Positions 34,324-43,977 of a stretch of DNA of 64,000 bases are shown here, one piece after another. The notes beneath the pieces were generated by a model that was not told the DNA's origin, searched no databases, and saw nothing but the letters and a program-made list of their open reading frames with translations. The DNA is from Larkinella sp049445795 (GTDB lineage Bacteria > Bacteroidota > Bacteroidia > Cytophagales > Spirosomataceae): contig NZ_JBMSDT010000012.1 of the NCBI RefSeq assembly GCF_049445795.1, forward strand, positions 193,164 to 257,163, in the 5' to 3' direction. How positions within the stretch are numbered: the stretch's first letter is position 1; every line of letters starts with the position of its first letter. Made by a program: the position numbers and the translations under genes.

Positions 34324-36798
34324 ATGAAAACCGTCTTTACCTGTCTATTCCTAGTCACTATTTCCTTAACCGGTTTGGCCCAGTCGGCGGCTCCGCTGAA
34401 ACTCTGGTACAACCAGCCCGCTGGCAAAACCTGGACCAATGCGCTGCCGGTCGGCAACGGCCGACTGGGCGGCATGGTTTACGGCAACCCCGAGCAGGAA
34501 ATCATCAAACTGAACGAAGCCTCGGTCTGGTCGGGCGGCCCAAACCGCAACGACAATCCCGACGCGCTGGCGGCTCTGCCGACGATCCGCCAACTGATTT
34601 TTGAGGGCAAACACGCCGAAGCACAGAAGCTGGCCGCCCAGAAAGTCGAATCGAAGAAAGCGCAGGGCATGATGTTCCAGCCCGTCGGCAACCTGAACCT
34701 GGCGTTCCCCGGCCACGAAACCTTCACGGAGTATTACCGCGAACTGGACCTGGAAAAAGCCGTCACGACGACCTCCTACACCGTCGATGGCGTCAAGTAC
34801 ACCCGGCAGGTCATCGCTTCGGTGCCCGATCAGGTCATTGCCGTCCGGCTGACGGCCAGCCAACCCGGCAAACTAACCTTCACGGCCTTCCTGACCAGTC
34901 CGCAGAAGTCGGAACGCAAAACCGAAGGCACAAATAAACTAGTGCTGACCGGCCTTACCAGCGACCACGAAGGCGTCAAAGGGCAGGTGCGGTTCAACGC
35001 CCACGTCCGAATTTTGCCCGAAGGTGGCCAATTGAGTAAAACCGATACGTCTATGGTGCTGACCGGGGCCAATGCCGCCACCTTGTACGTGTCCATCGGC
35101 ACCAACTTTGTCGATTACCAAACGCTGACGGCCAACCCGCAGGCCCGCGCCGATGAGTACCTGAACAAAGCCGCCGGAAAACCGTTCAAAACCGTTCTGG
35201 CGGCCCACACCGCCAATTACCAAACGTATTTCAAGCGCGTCAAACTGGATTTGGGCATAACGGAAGCAGCCAAACTCCCCACCGACGAGCGCGTCCGGCA
35301 GTTTGCGTCGGGCAACGATCCGCAACTGGTTTCGCTGTATTTTCAGTTCGGACGGTACCTGCTGATTTCCTGCTCGCAACCGAAAGGAACCGGTTATCCG
35401 AACCAGCCCGCGACGCTCCAGGGACTCTGGAACCAGCAAATGAGCCCGCCCTGGGACAGCAAATACACGATCAACATCAACACCGAAATGAACTACTGGC
35501 CCGCCGAAGTCACCAACCTGACCGAGATGCACGAGCCACTGGTTCAGATGGTGAAAGACCTCTCGCAAACCGGCCAGGAAACCGCAAAAGTCATGTACGG
35601 CGCGGGCGGCTGGCTGGCCCACCACAACACGGATTTGTGGCGCATCACCGGCCCCGTCGATCCGATTTTTTACGCCCTCTGGCCGATGGGGGGCGCGTGG
35701 CTGAGCCAGCACGCCTGGGAAAAATACCGGTATTCCGGTGATAAAACCTACCTGAAAACCGTGTATCCGGCCATTAAGGGCGCGGCCCGGTTTTTCGTCG
35801 ATTACCTGATCGAAGAACCGACGCACCACTGGCTGGTCGTCAGTCCCAGCATGTCGCCCGAAAATGCCCCGACCAGCCGTCCGAACACGACGATTGGCGC
35901 GGGCCATACGATGGACAACCAGATCGTTTTCGACATTCTGACGAGCGCCCTGCGAGCCGCCGAAGCGTTGAATACTGACGCGGACTTCGTCAAAATTCTG
36001 AAAGAAAAACGCGCCCGGCTGGCACCCATGCAGGTCGGGCAATTCGGCCAGTTGCAGGAGTGGCTCGAAGACCTCGACAACCCGAACGACAAACACCGGC
36101 ACATTTCACACCTCTACGGTTTGTACCCGTCGGGGCAACTGTCGGCCTACCGCACGCCCGAACTCTTCAGCGCGGCCCGCACCTCGCTCGAACACCGGGG
36201 CGACGTGTCAACGGGCTGGTCGATGGGCTGGAAAGTCAACTGGTGGGCGCGGCTGCTCGACGGAAACCGGGCGTATAAACTCATCACCGACCAGCTGTCA
36301 CCCGTCGATGCCCCGGGCAAAAAAGGCGGGGGCGGCACCTACAAAAACCTGTTCGACGCCCACCCGCCGTTCCAGATCGACGGCAATTTTGGCTGCACCG
36401 CCGGGATTGCCGAAATGTTGATGCAAAGCTACGACGACGCCATTCATTTGTTACCGGCCCTGCCGGACGTCTGGCAGTCGGGCAGCATCAGCGGGTTGCG
36501 GGCGCGGGGCGGTTTTGAACTGGTGTCGATGGAGTGGAAAAACGGCCAAGTCGCGAAGTTGGTCGTCAAATCGAACCTCGGCGGCAACTGCCGGATTCGG
36601 GTTCCAAACGCCCTGAAAGCGAATGGGTTGGCAACAAAACCGGCGCAGGGCCAAAACCCGAATCCATTCTACCAGCCGGAAGAAACCGCCAAACCGCTCA
36701 TTTCGGCTCAGGCAACCGTCCAACCATTGAGCTTGAAAGAAACGATGGTGTATGATTTCCCGACGCAGAAAGGGAAAACGTACACGTTTACACTGTAA
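34324..36798 (+). CDS. GH95 alpha-L-fucosidase/alpha-L-galactosidase
   Basis: An 824-residue exported glycoside hydrolase of family 95, an inverting family that releases alpha-linked L-fucose or L-galactose. A signal peptide (MKTVFTCLFLVTISLTGLAQ) is followed by the family N-terminal beta-domain (ALPVGNGRLGGMVYG, LNEASVWSGGP). The alpha/alpha barrel has the typical NINTEMNYWPAEVTNL block, which carries catalytic asparagines, and later VSPSMSPENAP, HRHISHLYGLYPSGQL and QIDGNFGCTAGIAEML. It opens the second operon of the locus. Sequence alone cannot decide between fucose and L-galactose. Confidence 0.94.
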   Translation: MKTVFTCLFLVTISLTGLAQSAAPLKLWYNQPAGKTWTNALPVGNGRLGGMVYGNPEQEIIKLNEASVWSGGPNRNDNPDALAALPTIRQLIFEGKHAEAQKLAAQKVESKKAQGMMFQPVGNLNLAFPGHETFTEYYRELDLEKAVTTTSYTVDGVKYTRQVIASVPDQVIAVRLTASQPGKLTFTAFLTSPQKSERKTEGTNKLVLTGLTSDHEGVKGQVRFNAHVRILPEGGQLSKTDTSMVLTGANAATLYVSIGTNFVDYQTLTANPQARADEYLNKAAGKPFKTVLAAHTANYQTYFKRVKLDLGITEAAKLPTDERVRQFASGNDPQLVSLYFQFGRYLLISCSQPKGTGYPNQPATLQGLWNQQMSPPWDSKYTININTEMNYWPAEVTNLTEMHEPLVQMVKDLSQTGQETAKVMYGAGGWLAHHNTDLWRITGPVDPIFYALWPMGGAWLSQHAWEKYRYSGDKTYLKTVYPAIKGAARFFVDYLIEEPTHHWLVVSPSMSPENAPTSRPNTTIGAGHTMDNQIVFDILTSALRAAEALNTDADFVKILKEKRARLAPMQVGQFGQLQEWLEDLDNPNDKHRHISHLYGLYPSGQLSAYRTPELFSAARTSLEHRGDVSTGWSMGWKVNWWARLLDGNRAYKLITDQLSPVDAPGKKGGGGTYKNLFDAHPPFQIDGNFGCTAGIAEMLMQSYDDAIHLLPALPDVWQSGSISGLRARGGFELVSMEWKNGQVAKLVVKSNLGGNCRIRVPNALKANGLATKPAQGQNPNPFYQPEETAKPLISAQATVQPLSLKETMVYDFPTQKGKTYTFTL

Positions 36799-36828
36799 TT
36801 TACGGGTAAAATTGTCATTCCTGAACCC

Positions 36829-39084
36829 ATGAAAAACCGAATCTGGATTGCCAGTATGCTGGCCGCGTCCGCGCTGGTGGTGACCTGCCAGGTTTCCCGC
36901 CAAACGTCCACCTCGCAAACCGCCAGCACGGAGAGCATTCCCCGCAGTTCGAACGAAACCGCCGTTCCCGCGTTCACGGAAAATCCGTCGCCGGCCCACC
37001 TGACGCCCGAACAAAGTCTGAAATCGTTTCGCCTACCGAAAGGCTACCACCTCGAACTGGTCGCCAGCGAACCGATGATTCACGAACCGGTCGCCATCGC
37101 CTGGGACGGCAACGCCCGCATGTACGTCGCCGAAATGGACACCTACATGCAGGACGTGGACGCCACCAACGAACACGCACCCATCAGCCGGGTCAAACTG
37201 CTGGAAGACACCAACGGCGACGGCAAGATGGACAAAAGCACGGTGTTTATCGACAAACTGCTGCTGCCCCGGATGTTGCTGTGCGTCGGCCACGAACTGC
37301 TCGTCAACGAAACCGATACCTACGACATTTTTAGTTACAAGGACACCAACGGCGACGGCGTGGCCGACGAGAAAAAACCGGTGTTTGTGTTGGGCAAAAA
37401 AGCGCCCGGCAACCTCGAACACCAGCGCAGCGGCCTGGACTGGAACCTCGACAACTGGATTTACGTCACCGTCGATCCGATCCGGTTTCGCTACACGAAC
37501 GGTGTCCTGAAAGCCGATTCGATTCCGAGCGGTTCGGGCGGGCAGTGGGGCCTCACGCACGACAATTACGGACGGCTTTTCTTTTCGTCGGCGGGGGGCG
37601 AAGTTCCGGCGCTGGGGTTCCAGATCAACCCGATTTACGGCCGCATGGAACTGCCCGACCAGTATTCGCAGGAATTCAACGCGGTGTGGCCGATCATCAA
37701 AACCCCGGATATTCAGGGCGGTGTGCAGCGCATCCGGCCCGCCGACACCACGCTCAACCACTTCACGGCCAGTTGTGGTCAGGTAGTTTTTCGCGGGGAC
37801 CGGTTGCCCGCCGATTTGAGCGGTGATTTGCTAATCTCTGAACCCGTCGGACGGTTGATTCGCCGGGCTAAAGTCATCAACAAAGCGGGCAAAACGACGC
37901 TGGAAAACGCGTACCAGAAAGAAGAATTCATTGCCTCGACGGACATGAATTTCCGGGTGGTCAACATGTACACCGGCCCGGACGGCTGTCTGTATTTGGT
38001 GGACATGAACCGGGGCATCATTCAGGAAGGCAACTGGACGAAGCCCGACAGCTACCTCCGCCCGCAGATTACACGGTTGGGGCTGGATAAAAACATTCAG
38101 CACGGCCGGATATACCGGCTGGTCCACGACGACCTGAAACCGGGGCCGATGCCCAAACTGCTCGACGAACCGGGCAGCAAGTTGGTAACGTACCTGAGCC
38201 ATCCGAACGGCTGGTGGCGCGATAACGCCCAGAAAGAGTTGATTGTGCGCAATGATCAATCCGTGGTTCCGGCCCTGAAAGCCCTGGCCGCCGATCCGAA
38301 GAACACCGCCCTGGGCCGCATTCACGCGCTCTGGACGCTTGAAGGCCTGAACGCGCTGGACAAAACCGTTATTCTGAACGCTTTGACGGATTCCGATGAG
38401 CAGGTTCGGCGGACGGCCGTTCGGCTAACGGAACCGTACCTGAAGCAAAACGACGGCCAACTCCTTGCCCGACTGGGGGAACTGAAAACCGATCCGAGCG
38501 CCGATGTCCGGACGCAGTTGATTCTGTCGCTGTCGTACAGCGCTGCGCCCCAGGCCAAAACGCTGGCCCAGGAAACCATCGCGGCTGCTCCTACCATCGA
38601 CATGCTGGCGCGAGCCCAACGCAGTCTCGACAAAAATGAGGACGTGAAAAAATTCGGGCGGAAACTGGGTAGCCTGGACGAACTGGATCGGAAACTGGTA
38701 CTCAACGGATCGAACATTTACAAATCGCTCTGCACGACCTGCCACGGCCCGGAAGGCAAGGGACTGGACAGCAAAGTAGCCCCCCCGCTGGTCAATTCGC
38801 AACGACTTCGGGGCCGAAACCGGGAAGTGCCCATCCGGATTCTGCTGCACGGGTTGTCCGGTCCGATCGACGGCCATACGTACCCGGACATGATGCCGCC
38901 GATGGGCGCCAACGACGACGAGTGGATTGCGTCCGTGCTGAGCTACATCCGGTACGAATTTGCGCCCTCCAACAGCCCCGCCATCCGGCCCGCCGAAGTA
39001 AAAGCCGTGCGCGACAAAACCGCCGGTCGGGACAAAACCTGGACGCTGGACGAACTGATCAAACCGGGTGCCAATGGACGGTAA
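36829..39084 (+). CDS. PVC-type heme-binding dehydrogenase-like protein
   Basis: A 751-residue exported protein of the type often called PVC-type heme-binding domain or membrane-bound dehydrogenase. After an N-terminal signal or anchor (MKNRIWIASMLAASALVV), a six-bladed propeller begins with GYHLELVASEPMIHEPVAIA and includes LLEDTNGDGKMDKSTVF. HEAT-like repeats follow at about residues 450-600 (DSDEQVRRTAVRLTEPYLKQ). A C-terminal cytochrome c domain carries CTTCH (about residues 635-639) and a distal methionine candidate in YPDMMPPMG. Proteins of this kind probably pass electrons from sugar oxidation; no substrate has been settled for the family. It sits in the GH95 operon with a PQQ-type enzyme. 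Confidence 0.87.
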   Translation: MKNRIWIASMLAASALVVTCQVSRQTSTSQTASTESIPRSSNETAVPAFTENPSPAHLTPEQSLKSFRLPKGYHLELVASEPMIHEPVAIAWDGNARMYVAEMDTYMQDVDATNEHAPISRVKLLEDTNGDGKMDKSTVFIDKLLLPRMLLCVGHELLVNETDTYDIFSYKDTNGDGVADEKKPVFVLGKKAPGNLEHQRSGLDWNLDNWIYVTVDPIRFRYTNGVLKADSIPSGSGGQWGLTHDNYGRLFFSSAGGEVPALGFQINPIYGRMELPDQYSQEFNAVWPIIKTPDIQGGVQRIRPADTTLNHFTASCGQVVFRGDRLPADLSGDLLISEPVGRLIRRAKVINKAGKTTLENAYQKEEFIASTDMNFRVVNMYTGPDGCLYLVDMNRGIIQEGNWTKPDSYLRPQITRLGLDKNIQHGRIYRLVHDDLKPGPMPKLLDEPGSKLVTYLSHPNGWWRDNAQKELIVRNDQSVVPALKALAADPKNTALGRIHALWTLEGLNALDKTVILNALTDSDEQVRRTAVRLTEPYLKQNDGQLLARLGELKTDPSADVRTQLILSLSYSAAPQAKTLAQETIAAAPTIDMLARAQRSLDKNEDVKKFGRKLGSLDELDRKLVLNGSNIYKSLCTTCHGPEGKGLDSKVAPPLVNSQRLRGRNREVPIRILLHGLSGPIDGHTYPDMMPPMGANDDEWIASVLSYIRYEFAPSNSPAIRPAEVKAVRDKTAGRDKTWTLDELIKPGANGR

Positions 39085-39213
39085 ACAGTTTTTCCTGTGA
39101 GCCCTGGCGTGCCTAACCTGACAACCTCAACTCACTAAACAGCACTTTTTACGGACAACCTTTCCCCTTCATGGGTTGGGTGCTTATTGACCAAATTTTA
39201 CCAAAACGACCGT

Positions 39214-40500
39214 ATGAAAAACCGTTCGCTCTTATTCCTCCCCTTCTTTATCCTACTGACACTGAGCCTGAAAAGCCGGGCGCAATCGGTCGCCGAAGTC
39301 AACTACGACGAAAAAGGCTGTTTGTACACCAGCTACAAAGGCTTGGTCATGGCGGGCTACCAGGGCTGGTTTGCGGCCCAGGGCGACGCGTCCGAGCGGG
39401 GCTGGCATCACTACCAGAAGCGCGGCAAGTTCGAGCCCGGCTTCGCATCCATCGACTTTTGGCCCGACGTGAAAGAATACAAGTCCACCTACAAAACCGC
39501 CTTTCAGTACGCCAACGGCGACGCGGCTTACGTCTACAGCCCGTACGACGAATCCACCGTCGATCTGCATTTCAAGTGGATGAAAGACTACGGCATCGAC
39601 GGCGTGTTCATGCAGCGGTTTCTGTCCGAAATCAAGTCGGAGAAGGGTAAACGGCATTTCAACAAGGTGCTGGAAAATGCGCTGAAAGCGTCCAGAAAAT
39701 ACGGGCGGGCCGTCAGCATCATGTATGACCTGAGCGGTTCCAACTCCGCTGACATGGAGTTGCTGGTGAAAGACTGGGAGGAATTGCAGCAGCTTTTTTC
39801 GCTCTTCGACAACAAAAAGCACCCGGGCTACCTGCGGCACAACGGCAAACCGCTGCTGGCGATCTGGGGTGTCGGGTTCAACGACGGGCGGAAATACACC
39901 GTCGCCGACATTCAGACGCTGGTCGAAAAGGTGAAAGGTCCGACGAAAAAAACATCCATTCTACTGGGCGTACCCTATTACTGGCGGACGATGACGAAGG
40001 ATACCGAACCGTCCGAACAGCTTCACCCCCTCATCAAAAGCGCCGACGTGATCATGCCCTGGGCCGTGGGACGCTACAACCCGAACACCTACGCAACGGT
40101 TTCGGGCAACACGCTGGCGGGCGATGTGGCGTGGTGTAAAACCAACAACATTACCTACGTCCCGCTGGTATTTCCCGGTTTTAGCTGGGGGAATTTGAAG
40201 AACGCCCCGACCGTCTACAACCAGATTCCACGGCTGAAAGGTGACTTTTTGTGGCAGCAGGTAGCCGGGGCCAAACAGGCCGGAGCCGAAAGCCTCTACG
40301 TGGCGATGTTCGACGAAGTGGACGAAGGCACGGCCATTTTTAAGACAAAAAAAGAAGGCGAGTTACCGCTTAACGGCGACGGTAAATTTGTTGGCATCGA
40401 AGCCGATCTGGACTCGGATTATTACCTCTGGCTCACCGGTCAGGCAGCCCGCTGGTTTCACGGCAAGAAAGGATACGGACCCCAAAAACCGGCCCGCTAA
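39214..40500 (+). CDS. GH71/GH99-like exported protein
   Basis: A 428-residue exported protein with a TIM-barrel glycoside-hydrolase fold related to families GH71/GH99 (endo-mannosidase-like). Visible blocks are GLVMAGYQGWFAAQGD, WMKDYGIDGVFMQRFLSE, GRAVSIMYDLSG, KPLLAIWGVGF and ESLYVAMFDEVDEGTAIF. The signal peptide is MKNRSLLFLPFFILLTLSL. Homologues in gut Bacteroides are often annotated as xylosidase/arabinosidase without proof. The upstream ATG at 39187 would place nine residues before the signal peptide, so 39214 is preferred. It lies in the operon between two cytochrome c proteins. Confidence 0.83.
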   Translation: MKNRSLLFLPFFILLTLSLKSRAQSVAEVNYDEKGCLYTSYKGLVMAGYQGWFAAQGDASERGWHHYQKRGKFEPGFASIDFWPDVKEYKSTYKTAFQYANGDAAYVYSPYDESTVDLHFKWMKDYGIDGVFMQRFLSEIKSEKGKRHFNKVLENALKASRKYGRAVSIMYDLSGSNSADMELLVKDWEELQQLFSLFDNKKHPGYLRHNGKPLLAIWGVGFNDGRKYTVADIQTLVEKVKGPTKKTSILLGVPYYWRTMTKDTEPSEQLHPLIKSADVIMPWAVGRYNPNTYATVSGNTLAGDVAWCKTNNITYVPLVFPGFSWGNLKNAPTVYNQIPRLKGDFLWQQVAGAKQAGAESLYVAMFDEVDEGTAIFKTKKEGELPLNGDGKFVGIEADLDSDYYLWLTGQAARWFHGKKGYGPQKPAR

Positions 40501-40538
40501 GTGCGTCTTTGCAACATTCACCGAAGCCTGAATTGACC

Positions 40539-42902
40539 ATGAACGGATTTTTTGCCTACGGGATACCCCCTCAAAAACAGCCGGGCAATGCACCAAAAAC
40601 GAAAGCGCTGCTGGCGGTACCTATGGCCGTTTTCCTGGCGGTACTGGTGTTCCAGGGTTGTTCGCGTCCGCGAAAAAAGCCGGATTCGGTAAGCGGACCG
40701 GTTTCCCAAACGGGCGATTCCCGGAACTGGCCCGAATACGGGGGTCGCCCGGATCAGTCGAAATTCGTCGAACTGACGCAGATCACGAAGGAAAACGTGA
40801 GTCAGTTGCAGGTCGCCTGGCATTACCCGACGGCGGACAAGGTCGAGTACCTGTTCAACCCGATCATCGTCGATAACATGATGTACGTACTGGCGAAAAA
40901 CAACTCGCTGGTGGCCCTCGACGCGGCTACGGGTCAGGAACGCTGGATTCACGCCAACCTGAACGGCATCACCTGGCGGGGCATCAATTACTGGGAGAGC
41001 AAGGATCGGAAAGACCGTCGGCTGCTTTTTTGCCTGAACAACACGCTCCAGGCCATCGACGCCCAAACCGGGAAGTCGATTCTGACCTTTGGCAATAACG
41101 GCTCGGTGTCGTTGCGGGAAGGGCTGGACCGCGACCCGGCGACGCTTGGGCGCGTTCAGTCCACCACGCCGGGGCGGATTTTCGAAAACCTGATTCTGCT
41201 CGGTTCGTCGCCCGGCGAAAACCTGTTTTCGGCCCCCGGCCACCTGCGGGCGTTCGATGTCATTACCGGGAAACAGGTCTGGATTTTTCACACGATCCCG
41301 CACCCGGGCGAGTTTGGCTACGACACCTGGCCGAAAGAAGCTTATAAATACGTCGGAGGTGCCAATACCTGGGGCGAAATCTCGCTCGACGAAAAGCGCG
41401 GGATTGCCTACTTCCCGGTCGGTTCGCCGACCTACGATTACTACGGGGCCGACCGAGCAGGCACCAACCTCTTTGGCAACTGCCTGCTGGCCCTCGACGC
41501 CCGAACCGGCAAACGGCTCTGGCATTTTCAAACCGTCCACCACGACCTCTGGGATTACGACCTGACGGCGGCTCCGCAACTGATTACGGTGAAACACAAC
41601 GGCAAACCCATCGACGCCGTGGCCATTGCGACGAAACAGGGCTTTCTGTTTGCCTTCAACCGCGTGACGGGCGAACCGCTCTGGCCCATCGAAGAACGTC
41701 CCGTTCCGGCCAGCGACATGCCGGAAGAAAAATCCTGGCCCACGCAACCGTTCCCGACGGTCTTGCCGCCCTTCAACCGGCAGAACGTCACGGCCAACGA
41801 CCTGAACCCGTACATGACGGCGGAGGAACAGGCCAGTTGGAAAAAACGGATTGCCGAAGCCAAAACCGGGTTGTTTACCCCGCTGTCCGACCAGCACGAA
41901 ACCATTGCCATGCCGGGCGCGGTGGGCGGGGCCAATTTCGGCAATACGGCGGCCAATCCGTCAAAAGGGCTGGTATACGTAGCCGCTCAAGAATACCCGT
42001 CGGTGTACCGGCTGTCGAAAACCGAGTTAGGACAAGCTCCGCTCTCGGCGGACCAGGTGACGCGGGCCAAAACGACGTATTCGACCTACTGCCAGTCGTG
42101 CCACGGGGCCGACCGGGCCGGTATTGTTGGGCCATCACTGGTGGACATTGGCACGCGGGTCAACTTCGACGGTTTCAAAACCGTGGTGGCGGTGGGCAAA
42201 GGCCAAATGCCCGGTTTTCAGCACATCGACGAGCAAACGCTGAGTGCCTTGTACCGGTTTCTGGGCGGCACCGTCGAGTCGGCCAACCGTCGCCCGCAGG
42301 GTGGGCCGGGCGGTACAACGACGATGCCGACCGGGCCAGTGGTGGCCTCGGGCGGAGCACCGGGTGTCGCGTCAGGGATGGCGGCCATGCGTTCGGTCAA
42401 CGCGTTGCGGGCGTATCCGGAGGGAATTCCCAGTCCGGCGAATAAGTACACGACGGGCTACGGGCTGGAATATTCCAACTTGCTGAGTCCGCCCTGGTCG
42501 TTCATTGTTGCGTATGATTTGAATACCGGCACGATCCAATGGAAAAAGATCATCGGGCAGGACATTCGGGTGCTGAAACAGGGCGGGAAAGACACCGGAA
42601 CGCCGATCGGTTCGCAGCGGAAAGGCATGATCGTCACCGCGAACGGCTTGTTGTTTGCCACGTCCAAAGGCGGGAAAATCTACGCCTTCGACGCCGACAA
42701 CGGCACTACGCTCTGGACGGCGGAACTGCCGAAAGAAACCCAGGGGCTGCTGTCGATGTACGAAGCCAAAGGCCGTCAATACCTCGTCGTCAGCTCCACC
42801 GCCAACCTGACCGTGGAGAGCGTCGAAAAAGGCGACAACACCGTCCGCGCCAACGGCTTACCGCCGGGGTATGTGGTGTTTGCGTTGCCGGAAAAAAAGT
42901 AG
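40539..42902 (+). CDS. PQQ-type sugar dehydrogenase with internal cytochrome c domain
   Basis: A 787-residue exported quinoprotein. A membrane or lipid anchor (LLAVPMAVFLAVLVFQGC) precedes an eight-bladed PQQ propeller like that of membrane glucose dehydrogenases (WPEYGGRPDQSKF, NSLVALDAATGQERW, GNCLLALDARTGKRLWHFQ). A cytochrome c domain with CQSCH lies at about residues 517-521 with MPGFQHID as the likely distal ligand region. The propeller then resumes (NLLSPPWSFIVAYDLNTGTI, GLLFATSKGGKIYAFDADNG). So the heme domain is inserted in the propeller rather than fused at an end. It probably oxidises a sugar in the periplasm. The frame opens at a TTG at 40509; the ATG at 40539 is preferred. Confidence 0.9.
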   Translation: MNGFFAYGIPPQKQPGNAPKTKALLAVPMAVFLAVLVFQGCSRPRKKPDSVSGPVSQTGDSRNWPEYGGRPDQSKFVELTQITKENVSQLQVAWHYPTADKVEYLFNPIIVDNMMYVLAKNNSLVALDAATGQERWIHANLNGITWRGINYWESKDRKDRRLLFCLNNTLQAIDAQTGKSILTFGNNGSVSLREGLDRDPATLGRVQSTTPGRIFENLILLGSSPGENLFSAPGHLRAFDVITGKQVWIFHTIPHPGEFGYDTWPKEAYKYVGGANTWGEISLDEKRGIAYFPVGSPTYDYYGADRAGTNLFGNCLLALDARTGKRLWHFQTVHHDLWDYDLTAAPQLITVKHNGKPIDAVAIATKQGFLFAFNRVTGEPLWPIEERPVPASDMPEEKSWPTQPFPTVLPPFNRQNVTANDLNPYMTAEEQASWKKRIAEAKTGLFTPLSDQHETIAMPGAVGGANFGNTAANPSKGLVYVAAQEYPSVYRLSKTELGQAPLSADQVTRAKTTYSTYCQSCHGADRAGIVGPSLVDIGTRVNFDGFKTVVAVGKGQMPGFQHIDEQTLSALYRFLGGTVESANRRPQGGPGGTTTMPTGPVVASGGAPGVASGMAAMRSVNALRAYPEGIPSPANKYTTGYGLEYSNLLSPPWSFIVAYDLNTGTIQWKKIIGQDIRVLKQGGKDTGTPIGSQRKGMIVTANGLLFATSKGGKIYAFDADNGTTLWTAELPKETQGLLSMYEAKGRQYLVVSSTANLTVESVEKGDNTVRANGLPPGYVVFALPEKK

Positions 42903-42909
42903 AGAATTG

Positions 42910-43018
42910 GTTTACGGTTTTCAGCGTACCCACGGACTTTAGTCCGTGTTTTTATTCACTCAATGAGTTATTAAAATCTCACGGACTAAAGTCCGTGGGT
43001 ACGCTGAAAACCGTAAAC
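42910..43018. repeat. REP-like palindrome, ACGGACTTTAGTCCGT family copy 3, 39-bp arms
   Basis: Perfect 39-bp arms at 42910-42948 and 42980-43018. The inner part is the family core; the outer part (GTTTACGGTTTTCAGC and its complement) is unique to this copy. It lies between the PQQ dehydrogenase and the epimerase-like gene within one operon, and may reduce or stabilise distal transcripts. Confidence 0.9.
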
Positions 43019-43037
43019 TATAAACCATACACTTTCT

Positions 43038-43949
43038 ATGAACAGAAGAAATTTCGTGCGGCAATCCTCCGGGCTGGTGCTGTCGGTTTGGGTGTCGTCG
43101 GCGTTCAAACCGGTTTTCAAAGACAAAATGGACCGGATTGCGCTCGGGACGGTCTTGTTCCGCTACCGGTTTAAACAGACCAAACCGAAGGAAATTCCCA
43201 CGATCACCAACGAACTCAAGTTGGAAGACGTCCCAGCGTATTACAAAAAACGGTTCGGCATCCGGAACCTTGAATTCTGGAGCAACCACGTCGAATCGCT
43301 CGAAAAACCGTACCTCAGTCAGTTGAAAGCGGCCATCAAAGCCAGCGGGTCGAAGCTGGTGAACGTGCAGGTGGACAGTTCGTACGACCTGGCCGCGCCC
43401 GACGAAACCGAGCGGCAACGGAGCCTGACGCACGTCAGGGAATGGATCGACGCGGTAGCGTTTCTGGGCTCCGAATGCGTGCGGATCAATCCCGGACGGG
43501 CCAACGGCTCGATTGAAAAAAGCATCGAGTCGATGAAGGACGTGAACCAGTACGCCAAAAGCAAAAAGCTGATTCTGCTGACGGAAAACCACTTCGGCAT
43601 CGAAATGAACCCCGATTTGCACCTGCGAATTGTGCAGGAAGCCGGTCTGGATGGGCCCGGCCCCAAAAATATTTACACGCTGCCTGATTTCGGCAATTAT
43701 TCGCAGGCTGTCCGGTACGATGCGCTGGAAAAAATCATGCCGTACGCGTACCTCATTTCGGCGAAGGCCGACGGTTTCAACGAAAATCTGGAACACATTT
43801 CCTACGATTTTGATCGGTGTGTACAAATCGCCGAAAAACACGGCTTTAAGGGCATTTATTCGCTCGAACAGTGGAGCGGTAAATACCAGGATCTCGATTA
43901 CGAAAAAGTAACCGACTGGCTGATTCAGCACGTTACGCGGAACATCTAG
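43038..43949 (+). CDS. Exported sugar phosphate isomerase/epimerase-like protein
   Basis: A 303-residue TIM-barrel protein of the xylose-isomerase-like/AP-endonuclease-2 family. The N-terminus MNRRNFVRQSSGLVLSVWVS looks like a twin-arginine export signal, so it should act in the periplasm. Conserved strands include FWSNHVESLEK, KLVNVQVDSSYD, CVRINPGRA and KLILLTENHFGIEMN; the acidic and histidine residues there fit a metal site. Exported members of this family often accompany sugar oxidoreductases and DUF1080 proteins, and the next gene here encodes a DUF1080 protein. It may act on an oxidised or keto sugar (inference). Confidence 0.86.
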   Translation: MNRRNFVRQSSGLVLSVWVSSAFKPVFKDKMDRIALGTVLFRYRFKQTKPKEIPTITNELKLEDVPAYYKKRFGIRNLEFWSNHVESLEKPYLSQLKAAIKASGSKLVNVQVDSSYDLAAPDETERQRSLTHVREWIDAVAFLGSECVRINPGRANGSIEKSIESMKDVNQYAKSKKLILLTENHFGIEMNPDLHLRIVQEAGLDGPGPKNIYTLPDFGNYSQAVRYDALEKIMPYAYLISAKADGFNENLEHISYDFDRCVQIAEKHGFKGIYSLEQWSGKYQDLDYEKVTDWLIQHVTRNI

Positions 43950-43977
43950 ACCTTTCCAAAACCCTTTCCCTAACCTC

